A DNA stretch of 64,000 nucleotides from Pseudoduganella aquatica. GTDB lineage: Bacteria; Pseudomonadota; Gammaproteobacteria; Burkholderiales; Burkholderiaceae_D. Every line of letters starts with the position of its first letter. The first letter of the stretch is position 1. Both the position numbers and the translations under genes were made by a program. Location: positions 1 through 64,000 of the forward strand of contig NZ_WWCU01000027.1 of the NCBI RefSeq assembly GCF_009857595.1, in the 5' to 3' direction. Below, in pieces: positions 20,628-29,574 of the stretch. The notes below the pieces were generated by a model. That model was not told the DNA's origin, did not search any database, and worked only from the letters and a program-made list of their open reading frames with translations.

Positions 20628-21704
20628 ATGCGCGCCGACCATGACAGCAGCTACAGGCAACTATTCGCGCACCCCGAGTTGGTGTGCGAGCTGCTGGCCG
20701 TCTGCTTGCCTTTCGGATGGGCCCGCAACTTGAATGCGGAAGGGTGCCGGCGCGTGAATGGCAGCTACGCCAGCGATGACGGCCAGCAGAGGCATGACGA
20801 TATGGTGTGGCGCGTGCAGTCTGTTGGTGGGCCCCGCGAGCTGTACGTGCTGCTGGAATTCCAGTCGCGTCCGGATTGCTATATGGCGCTGCGGATGCAG
20901 GTGTACACCGGTTTGCTGCTGGAGGACTTGCATAAGCAGCGGCTGCTTCCAGCTGGGCGGCCCTTCCCCAAGCTGTTGCCTGTTGTCCTGTATACCGGTA
21001 TGCGGCCCTGGACCTCTGCTGTCTCCATGCTGGATCTGCAGGATCAAGATGGCGAGCTGGATGAATACCAACCTCAGCAGCGCTACTTACTGCTGGACAC
21101 AGCCCGGTGTGCGTTGCAGCCAATGACCAGGCCGTCGAACGTGGTGCAGGCGCTCTTCCAATGTACCCAGTTTGGCACGGCGGAAGCGTTGCTGCCTGCG
21201 CTGCTTTGCATTGAAACTTGGCTGCGCGGCCGACACAATGAGGCCTTGCGCCGCACCATTACCTTATGGGTGAAGCGCTATTTGCGACGGCGCTTCAAGG
21301 AGATTAAGATACCCAGGAAATGCTCGTTGGAGGAGGTGCGCACCATGTACTACGTTCCGATATTCAAAACGTTTGCCGACCAGCTGAAATTTGAAGCGGT
21401 GCAGCAGGGATTAATGGAAGGTCGGCAGGAAGGCCGGCAGGAAGGCCGGCAGGAAGGCCGGCAGGAAGGCCGGCAAGAAGGCCGGCAGGAAGGCCGGCAG
21501 GAAGGCCGGCAGGAAGGATTGCAGATTGGAATCTGCCAGGCACTCGGCGCGACGCTGCGTCGGCTGCTGGAGCGCGACGCCGGCCCCTTGCCGCCCGCTG
21601 TTATCGCCCGGATTGATATTGCCAGACCGGAGCAGCTGCAGCAGTGGCTGGACCGGGCGATCGATGGCGAGCGCCCGGTAGAACTGCTGGGGGCGGCAGC
21701 TTAA
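20628..21704 (+). CDS. Rpn/YhgA-like PD-(D/E)XK nuclease family protein with EGRQ tandem repeats
   Basis: I place the start at ATG 20628 (MRADHDSSYRQLFAHPELV), the usual N-terminus of this family; upstream in-frame codons run into the promoter region. The 358-residue protein matches Rpn/YhgA-like proteins: DDMVWRVQ, then YVLLEFQSRPDCYMALRMQVY, which carries the E-x-Q form of the PD-(D/E)XK core, and FPKLLPVVLYTG. Rpn proteins are DNA endonucleases that promote recombination. Near residue 264 a run of eight EGRQ tetrapeptides forms a charged helical linker. The gene ends convergently on trhO; the two stop codons share the palindrome TTAA at 21701-21704. Confidence 0.8.
   Translation: MRADHDSSYRQLFAHPELVCELLAVCLPFGWARNLNAEGCRRVNGSYASDDGQQRHDDMVWRVQSVGGPRELYVLLEFQSRPDCYMALRMQVYTGLLLEDLHKQRLLPAGRPFPKLLPVVLYTGMRPWTSAVSMLDLQDQDGELDEYQPQQRYLLLDTARCALQPMTRPSNVVQALFQCTQFGTAEALLPALLCIETWLRGRHNEALRRTITLWVKRYLRRRFKEIKIPRKCSLEEVRTMYYVPIFKTFADQLKFEAVQQGLMEGRQEGRQEGRQEGRQEGRQEGRQEGRQEGRQEGLQIGICQALGATLRRLLERDAGPLPPAVIARIDIARPEQLQQWLDRAIDGERPVELLGAAA
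21417..21512 (+). repeat. 12-bp in-frame tandem repeat (8 units)
   Basis: Eight head-to-tail copies of a 12-base unit close to GAAGGCCGGCAG encode (EGRQ)8 inside the Rpn-like gene, with a ninth degenerate unit. The near-identity of the units suggests recent slippage, so copy number probably varies between strains without changing the reading frame. Confidence 0.95.
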
Positions 21705-22582
21705 GCTGCGGCCTGCTTGCCGTGGCAGTGCGGGCACGACACGCCGTACACGTACTGCTCGGACAATTGCTCGCGCGGCGTGACCACGGCGCGGCAGGCG
21801 AAGCATTGCGTGGTTTCCACCGCCTCCAGCTGCGGATTGAGCGCGGTGCGGTAGTCGAACACGAAGCAGTCGCCCGTGTAGTGCGCGCCGCCCACTTCCT
21901 CGAAGTACTTCAGGATGCCGCCTTCGAGCTGGTAGACGTTGTCGTAGCCGATGTTCTGCATATGGATGGCGGCTTTTTCGCAGCGGATGCCGCCGGTGCA
22001 GAAGGTGACCACGGTCTTGCCGTCGAAGTCGGCCTTGTGCGCCTCGATTAGCTCCGGGAACTCGGTGAACTTCTTGATGCGGTAGTCCACCGTGTTGTCG
22101 AAGGTGCCCACGTCCACTTCAAAGTCGTTGCGGGTGTCGACCATGACCACCGGCTTGCCGGCGTCGTCGTGGCCCTGGTCCAGCCAGCGCTTGAGGGTGT
22201 GCGCTTCCACGAAGGGCGCGCGGCCTTCTTCCGGCTTGATCAGCGGCATGCGCATGGTGATGATCTCTTTCTTGATCTTCACCAGCATGCGCTTGTGCGA
22301 TTGCTCGCTCGACAAGCTTTCCTTCACTTCCAGGTCCGCCAGCCGGGCGTCGCTGCGCACCCAGGCCAGGTACTGGTCGATGTCGGCGCGCAGGCCGGAC
22401 AGGAACATATTGATGCCTTCCGGCGTCAGCAGGATGGTGCCCTTCAGCTTGAGCTGGGCACACTGCGCCTGGTACTGCGGGCGCAGGTCTTCCAGGTTGT
22501 CGAGCGTGATGAATTTGTAGGCAGCGATGTTGACATACGGAGTCGCCGCTGCTGCGGGCGCGCTGGAGGTGTGAGCTTGCAT
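21701..22582 (-). CDS. trhO: tRNA uridine(34) hydroxylase, oxygen-dependent (rhodanese-like)
   Basis: This 293-residue protein makes 5-hydroxyuridine at the wobble position of several tRNAs. An N-terminal ferredoxin-like domain (about 15-110) is followed by a rhodanese domain (about 125-225). The active-site Cys195 sits in FCTGGIRCEKA. The C-terminal CxxC pairs (CFAC, CPHC) form a probable zinc site. Length and motifs match the YceA/TrhO family. It has its own promoter region in the 116-base gap shared with the divergent dnaE gene. Confidence 0.95.
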   Translation of the reverse strand: MQAHTSSAPAAAATPYVNIAAYKFITLDNLEDLRPQYQAQCAQLKLKGTILLTPEGINMFLSGLRADIDQYLAWVRSDARLADLEVKESLSSEQSHKRMLVKIKKEIITMRMPLIKPEEGRAPFVEAHTLKRWLDQGHDDAGKPVVMVDTRNDFEVDVGTFDNTVDYRIKKFTEFPELIEAHKADFDGKTVVTFCTGGIRCEKAAIHMQNIGYDNVYQLEGGILKYFEEVGGAHYTGDCFVFDYRTALNPQLEAVETTQCFACRAVVTPREQLSEQYVYGVSCPHCHGKQAAA

Positions 22583-22698
22583 GGTGCGTTTTTCGGGAAA
22601 ATGCGGAACAGCCGCTATTATAAGCCATCGACCATGCTGCCTAAGCAGTGGGCGGCGCGGTAGAATAGCAGCTCATTGGAACACTGGCGAGCAGCAGC

Positions 22699-25600
22699 AT
22701 GAACATGATGGTAATCGAACAAGAAGGCGGCGCCGCAGCCGCCGCGCATCCGCCGCAAGGCCCGGCTTTCGTCCACCTGCGGGTGCACTCGGAATACTCG
22801 ATTGTCGACGGCCTGGTGCGCATCGACGACCTGATCGGCGCGGTCGCCAAGGACAAGCAGGCGGCGCTGGCGGTCACCGACCTGGGCAACCTGTTCGGCA
22901 TGGTCAAGTTCTACAAGGCCGCGCGCGGCAAGGGTATCAAGCCCGTGATCGGCTGCGAGGTGTGGATCACCAACGACGACAACCGCGACAAGCCTTCGCG
23001 CCTGCTGCTGCTGGCGAAAAACCGCATGGGCTATCTGCAGCTGTGCGAACTGCTGTCGACCGCCTGGCTCACCAACCAGTACAAGGGCCGGGCCGAGATC
23101 CGCACCGAGTGGCTGGCCGATCGCGCCAACAAGACCTACGAGCTGCTGCCCAACGAGCGCACCGACAACGGCCTGATCGCCCTGTCCGGCGCGCAGTACG
23201 GCGACATCGGCGCCGCCATCGACAACGGCAACCTGGAGCTGGCCGAGCGCCAGGCGCAGAAGTGGGCCGCCATCTTCCCCGGCCATTTCTATGTCGAGAT
23301 CCAGCGCGCCGGCCAGGCCAACCAGGAAGCCCAGGTGCGCCATTCGGTGGCGCTGGCGGCCAAGCTGGGCCTGCCGGTGGTGGCCACCCACCCGGTGCAG
23401 TTCATGTCGCCGGACGAATTCATCGCGCACGAGGCGCGCATCTGTATCGCCGACGGCGAGATGATCGCCAACGCCAAGCGCGTCAAGCGCTACAACGAGC
23501 AGATGCGCTTCCTCACGCAGGCCGAGATGGGCGAGCTGTTCGCCGACCTGCCGGCCGCGCTGCAAAACTCGGTGGAGATCGCCAAGCGCTGCAACGTCAC
23601 GCTCACCCTGGGCAAGCCGCAGCTGCCGAACTTCCCCACCCCGCCCGGCATGACCATCGACGAGTTCCTGGTGGCCGAGTCGAAGAAGGGCCTGGAAGCG
23701 CGCCTGGAGCATCTGTTCCCCGACCCGGTCAAGCGCGAGGCCGAGCGCCCGCGCTACGAGGCGCGCCTGAAGTTCGAGACGGACACCATCTGCAACATGA
23801 AGTTCCCCGGCTACTTCCTGATCGTGGCCGAGTTTATCCAGTGGGCCAAGGAAAACGGCGTGCCGGTGGGACCGGGCCGGGGTTCGGGCGCGGGCTCGCT
23901 GGTGGCGTACTCGCTGCTCATTACCGACCTGGACCCGCTGAAATACAATCTGCTGTTCGAGCGCTTCCTGAACCCCGAACGCGTATCGATGCCCGACTTC
24001 GATATTGACTTCTGCCAGGAAGGCCGCGACCGCGTGATCCAGCACGTGAAGGACCTGTACGGCCACCACGCCGTGTCGCAGATCGCCACCTTCGGCACCA
24101 TGGCGGCCAAGGGCGCGATCCGCGACGTGGGCCGCGTGATGGACTTCGGCTATATGTTCTGCGACGGCGTGTCCAAGCTGATCCCGTTCAAGCCGGGCAA
24201 GCCGGTCTCGATTGCCGAGGCGATCGAAGAGGAGCCTATGCTCAAGGAGCGCCAGCAGAACGAGGAGGAGGTGCGCCAGCTGCTGGACCTGGCGCAGCAG
24301 GTAGAGGGCATCACCCGCAATATCGGCATGCACGCCGGCGGCGTGCTGATCGCGCCGGGCAAGCTGACCGACTTCTGCCCGCTGTACACGCAGGGCGGCG
24401 ACGGCGGCGTGGTGTCGCAGTACGACAAGGACGACGTGGAGGCCGTGGGCCTGGTCAAGTTCGACTTTTTGGGCCTGACCACGCTCACCATCCTGGACCG
24501 CGCCGTCAACTACATCAAGGACCTCGATCCGAAAGAGGCCGACTTCGACCTGGCCAAGCTGCCGCTGAACGACCGCGCCTCCTACGAACTGCTGACCAAG
24601 GCCAAGACCGTGGCCGTGTTCCAGCTGGAGTCGCGCGGCATGCAGGGCATGCTGAAGGACGCGCGCCCCGACCGCTTCGAGGACATTATCGCGCTGGTGG
24701 CGCTGTACCGTCCCGGCCCGATGGACCTGATTCCCGACTTCTGCAAGCGCAAGCACGGCGAACGCTTCGACTATCCCGATCCGCGCACCGAATCCATTTT
24801 GTCCGAAACCTACGGCATCATGGTGTACCAGGAGCAGGTGATGCAGATGGCGCAGATCGTCGGCGGCTACTCGCTGGGCGGCGCCGACATGCTGCGCCGC
24901 GCGATGGGCAAGAAAAAAGCCGAAGAGATGGCCGAGCACCGCGAGATCTTCCGCGCCGGCGCCGCCAAGGACGGCCTGTCCGCCGAGAAGGCCGACGAGA
25001 TCTTCGACTTGATGGAAAAGTTCGCCGGCTACGGCTTCAACAAGTCGCACGCCGCCGCCTACGCGCTGCTGTCCTACCACACGGCCTACCTGAAGGCGCA
25101 CCATCCCGCCGCCTTCATGGCAGCCAATATGTCGCTGGCCATGGACGACACCGAGAAGGTGAAGATCCTGGTCGAGGACTCGATCGACGTCTGCGGCCTG
25201 ACCGTGCTGCCGCCGGACATCAACAAGTCGGCCTACCGCTTCCGTCCGGACGGCGAAGCGCCTTCCGTCACCGGCAAGAAGGTCACGCAGATCCGCTACG
25301 GCCTGGGCGGCGTGAAGGGCGCCGGCCAGAACGCGATCGAGGCGATTATCGCCGCGCGCGAAGCGGGCGGGCCCTTCGTCAGCCTGTTCGATTTCTGCAA
25401 GCGCGTGGACAAGAAGCAGATCAACCGCCGCACCATCGAAGCGTTGATACGCAGCGGCGCCTTCGACTGCCTGGAGGTGGACCGCGCCGTGCTGCTGGCC
25501 ACGGTCACCTTCGCCATGGAATGCGCGGACCAGGAGGCCAAGGCGGCCAACCAGGTCAGCCTGTTCGGCGGCGACGATTCCGACCTGGTGGCGCCGCCCG

Positions 25601-26250
25601 AATACGTGAAGTGCGCCCCCTTCACCGACCGCCAGAAGCTGGCCGAGGAAAAGATCGCGCTGGGCTTCTACCTGTCCGGCCACATGTTCGATTCCTACGC
25701 GCCGGAAGCGCGCCGCTTCTCGCGCACCAGGCTGGCCGACCTGGAGCCGTCGCGCGAGCCGCGCATGATGAGCGGCGTGATCACCGGCATGCGCCCGCAG
25801 ATGACGCAGCGCGGCAAGCTGTGGATCGTCACGCTGGACGACAAGAGCGCCGTGGTCGAGGTCACCGTCTACAGCGAGGTGTTCGACGAGAACAAGCGCA
25901 TGTTCAAGGACGACGAGTTCCTGGCCGTAGTGGGCAAGGTGTCCGAGGACCGCTTCTCGGGCGGCCTGCGCATCTCGGCCGAGAAGGTGTACGACATCAT
26001 CGCCGCGCGCAGCCAGTTCGGCCAGCAGTTCGGCTGGACCATGCCCACCACGGTGAGCGCGGCCAAGCTGCAGGAAGTGCTCACCCCCTACCGCGACGCC
26101 AACGGCCTGCCGGTGGCCATGCGGGTCAAGCCCCAGGGCGTGGACTGCGTGGTGCAGCTGGGCGAGGAGTGGCGCGTGGCGCCGTCGGATGCGCTCAAGC
26201 TGTCGCTGGAGCAGGTGCTGGGCGCGCGGGAAGTGGCGGTCGAATACTAG
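22699..26250 (+). CDS. dnaE: DNA polymerase III alpha subunit
   Basis: This 1183-residue protein is the replicative polymerase catalytic subunit. The N-terminal PHP domain starts at FVHLRVHSEYSIVDGL (about residue 24). The palm carries the catalytic aspartates in PDFDIDF (about 432-438), and a helix-hairpin-helix and an OB fold (MMSGVITGM region) complete the C-terminus. Length is normal for proteobacterial DnaE1. The ribosome site is weak and three methionines lie close together at the start (22699, 22705, 22708), so the exact start is uncertain. Only nine bases separate its stop from the metalloprotease gene, an unusual partner for dnaE. Confidence 0.98.
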   Translation: MNMMVIEQEGGAAAAAHPPQGPAFVHLRVHSEYSIVDGLVRIDDLIGAVAKDKQAALAVTDLGNLFGMVKFYKAARGKGIKPVIGCEVWITNDDNRDKPSRLLLLAKNRMGYLQLCELLSTAWLTNQYKGRAEIRTEWLADRANKTYELLPNERTDNGLIALSGAQYGDIGAAIDNGNLELAERQAQKWAAIFPGHFYVEIQRAGQANQEAQVRHSVALAAKLGLPVVATHPVQFMSPDEFIAHEARICIADGEMIANAKRVKRYNEQMRFLTQAEMGELFADLPAALQNSVEIAKRCNVTLTLGKPQLPNFPTPPGMTIDEFLVAESKKGLEARLEHLFPDPVKREAERPRYEARLKFETDTICNMKFPGYFLIVAEFIQWAKENGVPVGPGRGSGAGSLVAYSLLITDLDPLKYNLLFERFLNPERVSMPDFDIDFCQEGRDRVIQHVKDLYGHHAVSQIATFGTMAAKGAIRDVGRVMDFGYMFCDGVSKLIPFKPGKPVSIAEAIEEEPMLKERQQNEEEVRQLLDLAQQVEGITRNIGMHAGGVLIAPGKLTDFCPLYTQGGDGGVVSQYDKDDVEAVGLVKFDFLGLTTLTILDRAVNYIKDLDPKEADFDLAKLPLNDRASYELLTKAKTVAVFQLESRGMQGMLKDARPDRFEDIIALVALYRPGPMDLIPDFCKRKHGERFDYPDPRTESILSETYGIMVYQEQVMQMAQIVGGYSLGGADMLRRAMGKKKAEEMAEHREIFRAGAAKDGLSAEKADEIFDLMEKFAGYGFNKSHAAAYALLSYHTAYLKAHHPAAFMAANMSLAMDDTEKVKILVEDSIDVCGLTVLPPDINKSAYRFRPDGEAPSVTGKKVTQIRYGLGGVKGAGQNAIEAIIAAREAGGPFVSLFDFCKRVDKKQINRRTIEALIRSGAFDCLEVDRAVLLATVTFAMECADQEAKAANQVSLFGGDDSDLVAPPEYVKCAPFTDRQKLAEEKIALGFYLSGHMFDSYAPEARRFSRTRLADLEPSREPRMMSGVITGMRPQMTQRGKLWIVTLDDKSAVVEVTVYSEVFDENKRMFKDDEFLAVVGKVSEDRFSGGLRISAEKVYDIIAARSQFGQQFGWTMPTTVSAAKLQEVLTPYRDANGLPVAMRVKPQGVDCVVQLGEEWRVAPSDALKLSLEQVLGAREVAVEY

Positions 26251-26259
26251 GAGAACAGC

Positions 26260-28125
26260 ATGGCTACCGTTACCGAGGTCACCACCGCGCCGCTGTCCGG
26301 CCTGAACTACATCGACGCCTTGCTCGATGACGGGCCGGCCTGGAACTACCTGGCGCCGTCGACCGGCAACACCATCAGCTACACTTTCTCCACGGCCAGC
26401 GGCCTGCAGTCCAGCAACAGCAGCATCCAGAGCGCGCCGCAGGCCTTCACGGCCGCGCAGCAGGCCGCCACGCGCACGGCGCTGGCCTACCTGAGCAGCA
26501 TTACCGGCATCGTCTTCACGGAAACCACCAGCGGCACGGCGGCCAAGGTGCATTTCGCCTACGCCGACATCGTCGGCGCCAATACTTCGGGCCTGTGCAG
26601 CTGGGGCATCAACTATTCCTACAAGAGCGGCGAGGTGATCACGGCCTATAACGCCAACGCCTATATCTACCTGGACAACGTGCAGTGGGGCGGCCAGAAC
26701 AGCTTCCTGGGCGGCGGCCAGGGCCTGGAAACGCTGCTGCACGAGATGGGCCACATGATGGGGCTCAAGCACCCCTTCGAGGGCGATATCGTGCTGCCGG
26801 CCGGCAGCGACACCACGGCCAACACCTTGATGTCCTACACCGATTCCGGCGGTCCCTATGCCAGCTACAGCCAGTACGACCTGGCCGCGCTGAAATGGCT
26901 GTACGGCGGCGACGGCCTGGGCGGCCTGCTGGGCGTGGGCTCGAGCGGGGGCGGGCGCTACTACACCGGCACCAGCGCGGGCGACATCCTGACCGGCGGC
27001 GCGGCCGACGACGCGCTCGAAGGCGTGGGCGGCAACGACACGCTGGACGGCGGCGCCGGGACCGACACCGCCATCTACGCCGGCCTGCGCGCGGCCTACA
27101 GCGTGGTGCAGCTCGACGCGCTGAACTGGCGCGTCAGCGGCGCCGAGGGCGTCGACACGCTGCGCAATATCGAGCTGCTGCGCTTCGGCGACGGCATGCT
27201 GGCGCTGTCCAGCCTGGACGCGCTGCCGCCGGCCGCGCCGGTGCTGGTGTTCGGCAAGGACGGCAGCGCGGCCGCCAGCGGCAACCATCCGCTGTTCAGC
27301 GGCAGCGCCGAAGCGGGAGCCAAGGTGGAGCTGTTCAACGGCACCGTCAGCCTGGGCGTGGGCACGGCGGCCGCCAATGGCAGCTGGAGCATCCAGCCGG
27401 TGGCGCTGGCCAACGGCAGCTACAGCGTCACCGCCAAGGCCACCGACGCGAACGGCAATGTGTCGGCGGCGTCGGCGGCGCAGGCGTTTACGGTGGCGAG
27501 CAGCCTGAATCTGAGCGGCACGGCGGGCGCGGACACGCTGGCCGCCACGGCGGGCAACAATTTCGTCAATGGCGGGGCCGGCACGGACACCGTCCTGTAC
27601 GCCGGCGCGCGCAGCAGCTACACGGTGGCGAAAACCGCCTATGGCTACACGGTGGCCGACCTGGCCGGCGCCGGCGGCACCGACCTGCTGGTGGGGAGCG
27701 AGCGCATCAAGTTTGCCGACAAGATCCTCGCCATCGATATCGACGGCGCGGGCGGGCAGGCTTACCGCGTCTACCAGGCCGCCTTCAACCGCGCGCCCGA
27801 CCTGCCCGGCCTGGGCTACTGGATAGGGGTGATGGACCGCGGCGTAGGGCTGGGCGAAGTGGCCGCCAATTTCATGACCAGCGCGGAGTTCATCAAGCTT
27901 TACGGCAGCGCCACGCCGAGCAACGCCACGCTGGTGAACCTGCTGTACAGCAATGTGCTGCACCGCGCGCCGGACGCGGACGGCGCGGCCTACTGGCTCG
28001 ATGTGCTCAATAAAGGGCTGGCCTCGCAGGCCGCCGTGCTGGCCTCGTTCAGCGACAGCCCGGAGAATTACGCCCAGGTGATAGGCGCCATCCAGAACGG
28101 CTTCGAGTACACGCCCTTTGTCTAA
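26260..28125 (+). CDS. Serralysin-like zinc metalloprotease with C-terminal DUF4214
   Basis: This 621-residue protein has no Sec signal, as expected for a type I secretion substrate. The protease domain (about 15-225) has the metzincin motif HEMGHMMGLKH starting at His161 and a Met-turn in LMSYTD, followed by the serralysin-type DLAALKWLYGG. RTX-like nonapeptides (GGNDTLDGGAG) come at about 245-270. A bacterial Ig-like domain is at about 325-410, a further beta segment follows, and a DUF4214 domain occupies about 500-615 (AYRVYQAAFNRAPDLPGLGYW). The stop of dnaE is nine bases upstream, with GGAG before the ATG. DUF4214 also occurs in the S-layer protein, which suggests secretion through the same exporter or attachment to the same surface layer. 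Confidence 0.88.
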   Translation: MATVTEVTTAPLSGLNYIDALLDDGPAWNYLAPSTGNTISYTFSTASGLQSSNSSIQSAPQAFTAAQQAATRTALAYLSSITGIVFTETTSGTAAKVHFAYADIVGANTSGLCSWGINYSYKSGEVITAYNANAYIYLDNVQWGGQNSFLGGGQGLETLLHEMGHMMGLKHPFEGDIVLPAGSDTTANTLMSYTDSGGPYASYSQYDLAALKWLYGGDGLGGLLGVGSSGGGRYYTGTSAGDILTGGAADDALEGVGGNDTLDGGAGTDTAIYAGLRAAYSVVQLDALNWRVSGAEGVDTLRNIELLRFGDGMLALSSLDALPPAAPVLVFGKDGSAAASGNHPLFSGSAEAGAKVELFNGTVSLGVGTAAANGSWSIQPVALANGSYSVTAKATDANGNVSAASAAQAFTVASSLNLSGTAGADTLAATAGNNFVNGGAGTDTVLYAGARSSYTVAKTAYGYTVADLAGAGGTDLLVGSERIKFADKILAIDIDGAGGQAYRVYQAAFNRAPDLPGLGYWIGVMDRGVGLGEVAANFMTSAEFIKLYGSATPSNATLVNLLYSNVLHRAPDADGAAYWLDVLNKGLASQAAVLASFSDSPENYAQVIGAIQNGFEYTPFV

Positions 28126-28128
28126 GCC

Positions 28129-28359
28129 TTACAGGTCTTTCAGGCCGGTGATGGCGTAGCCTTTCACGCCGATCTGCTGGTGGGGCTGGGAGATATGGAA
28201 GTCGGGCAGCGCCTCGGCGCCATCGTCCACTTCCAGCGCCATGCTGGCCGCTTCCCAGTCGGTATTGATGGCTTCCTGCGGGATGGGTTTGCCTTCGGGG
28301 ACGGCCAGGTAGGAAAACAGGCCGTCGTGTTCGGCGCGGCGGTAGATATCCAGTCGCAT
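28129..28359 (-). CDS. Small conserved hypothetical protein (DUF6139-like)
   Basis: This 76-residue acidic, soluble protein has the pattern RLDIYRRAEHDGLFSYLAVPEG, followed by a conserved VKGYAITGL near the end. I recall such proteins as DUF6139, typical of Oxalobacteraceae, but could not verify this. No catalytic motif, signal or membrane segment is visible. The gene converges on the metalloprotease gene with a three-base gap and lies 54 bases downstream of the VirK/YbjX gene on the same strand, so cotranscription is possible. Confidence 0.75.
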   Translation of the reverse strand: MRLDIYRRAEHDGLFSYLAVPEGKPIPQEAINTDWEAASMALEVDDGAEALPDFHISQPHQQIGVKGYAITGLKDL

Positions 28360-28413
28360 TGCATGCTCCCAGGTTGTAGTGGTGGTGCGGCGATTCTACC
28401 GCACCCCGCCGAT

Positions 28414-29409
28414 TCAGGCTGCGGCCAGCGCCGCGTCCAGTGTGCTCTCCAGTTCGGTATCGCGCACCGGCTCCCGCACCGGCTCGCGTGCGGCCTCCCG
28501 CAGGGGCTGCTGCTCCGCTTGCGGCTGCCGCGCGGCAATACCATCGACCACGCTGGCCGCCACGGACGCCAGCAGTTCGTGGCGCTTGCGCGCTTCCGAA
28601 CGCTTTTTGGAGGCGATCTCCTCCATCACCGGCGCCATCAAAGGGCCGCAAGCGAGCGCGTAGTCGCCGTCGCTGCGCGGCTGGGCGCCCATTTCCATCC
28701 ACAGTGCGTTGTAGTCCGCATGCACGCGGCCTTTGCGGATCTGCTTCAGCACGGCGCGGTTGTCGTTGCCCACCAGCAGCAACTGGCCGCAGCCGTAGGC
28801 GTAGCCCAGCTGCTGCACCAGGCGCACCAGCAGGTTTTTAGGGCGCAGGCCGTGCAGGTCGCGGGTCGCTTCGCGCGCCAGCTCCAGGCCGTCGCCGCAT
28901 TGCGGTCCCTGCAGGCAGCCTATGCCCACGCAGGCCTGGTGGCCGTCCGCCAGGAAGGAGAAGGCCACCGAGGACACCAGCGTGTCGCCGCAGCGCAGCT
29001 GGAGCACCAGTTCGCCTTCGCGCTCCATCGGCACGATGGCGCGCAGGTCGATCTGGTAGACCGCGCCGGACTTGCCCGCAAAGCTGGCCAGCTCCACCCG
29101 GCCGCTCGTGGCTTGCGCCACCACCGGCGCCAGCCCGTGCTGGAGCACGAAACGGTAATGCGATACCAGGGCCGCCAGGCGCTGGCGCTGGGTCAGGCGG
29201 CTGCTCAGGTAGGGACGGTAGATTTTGTGCAGCAGGCGCGGCTGCATATGGGCCAGTTCGCGCAGCGCGCCATGCGAATTGAGCGCCTGCAGCCAGCCGC
29301 GCGTCAGCAGCGGATGGGCCAGTGCGCGCACTTGCAGTTTGACGGCCGCGCAGGCCATGGAGGGCAACGATTTCCGTTCCAGCCCGGCTCGGAGGGTGAT
29401 AGCCTGCAT
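28414..29409 (-). CDS. VirK/YbjX family protein (DUF535)
   Basis: This 331-residue protein matches the VirK/YbjX family. It has YRPYLSSRLTQRQRLAALVSHY, a central beta-rich half with REGELVLQLRCGD and SFLADGHQACVGIGCLQGP, then a conserved tail QIRKGRVHADYNALWMEMGA. In enterobacteria these proteins are linked to peptide resistance and virulence-gene expression; the molecular activity is unknown. The protein extends about 50 residues past the family core with an Arg/Glu-rich low-complexity tail (repeated REPVRE). It is divergent from the sensor kinase gene. Confidence 0.85.
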   Translation of the reverse strand: MQAITLRAGLERKSLPSMACAAVKLQVRALAHPLLTRGWLQALNSHGALRELAHMQPRLLHKIYRPYLSSRLTQRQRLAALVSHYRFVLQHGLAPVVAQATSGRVELASFAGKSGAVYQIDLRAIVPMEREGELVLQLRCGDTLVSSVAFSFLADGHQACVGIGCLQGPQCGDGLELAREATRDLHGLRPKNLLVRLVQQLGYAYGCGQLLLVGNDNRAVLKQIRKGRVHADYNALWMEMGAQPRSDGDYALACGPLMAPVMEEIASKKRSEARKRHELLASVAASVVDGIAARQPQAEQQPLREAAREPVREPVRDTELESTLDAALAAA

Positions 29410-29574
29410 GTTGTTCGGTACTCCAGAGTGCGATGTTCAGTGATAAATGCGGGCGGCATGGGCTGGGCCGGGGGAAACACTACGTTACAATCAGAAATAT
29501 ATCGGTGCGCGCAAGCGCTGGCAATTCGCGGATTAGCTTAAGGGAAACACTTACATGGCAGAAAGCTTGGCCCT

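Noticed and set aside
21417..21512. Short regular repeats that could be mistaken for a CRISPR array
   Set aside because: Units are contiguous 12-mers without spacers and encode EGRQ in frame within a gene.
22618..27963. A 1781-codon open frame on the minus strand opposite dnaE and the metalloprotease gene
   Set aside because: High G/C at third positions removes stop codons on the other strand. The translation is His/Arg/Ala/Gly-rich with no recognisable domain, while both plus-strand genes are certain.
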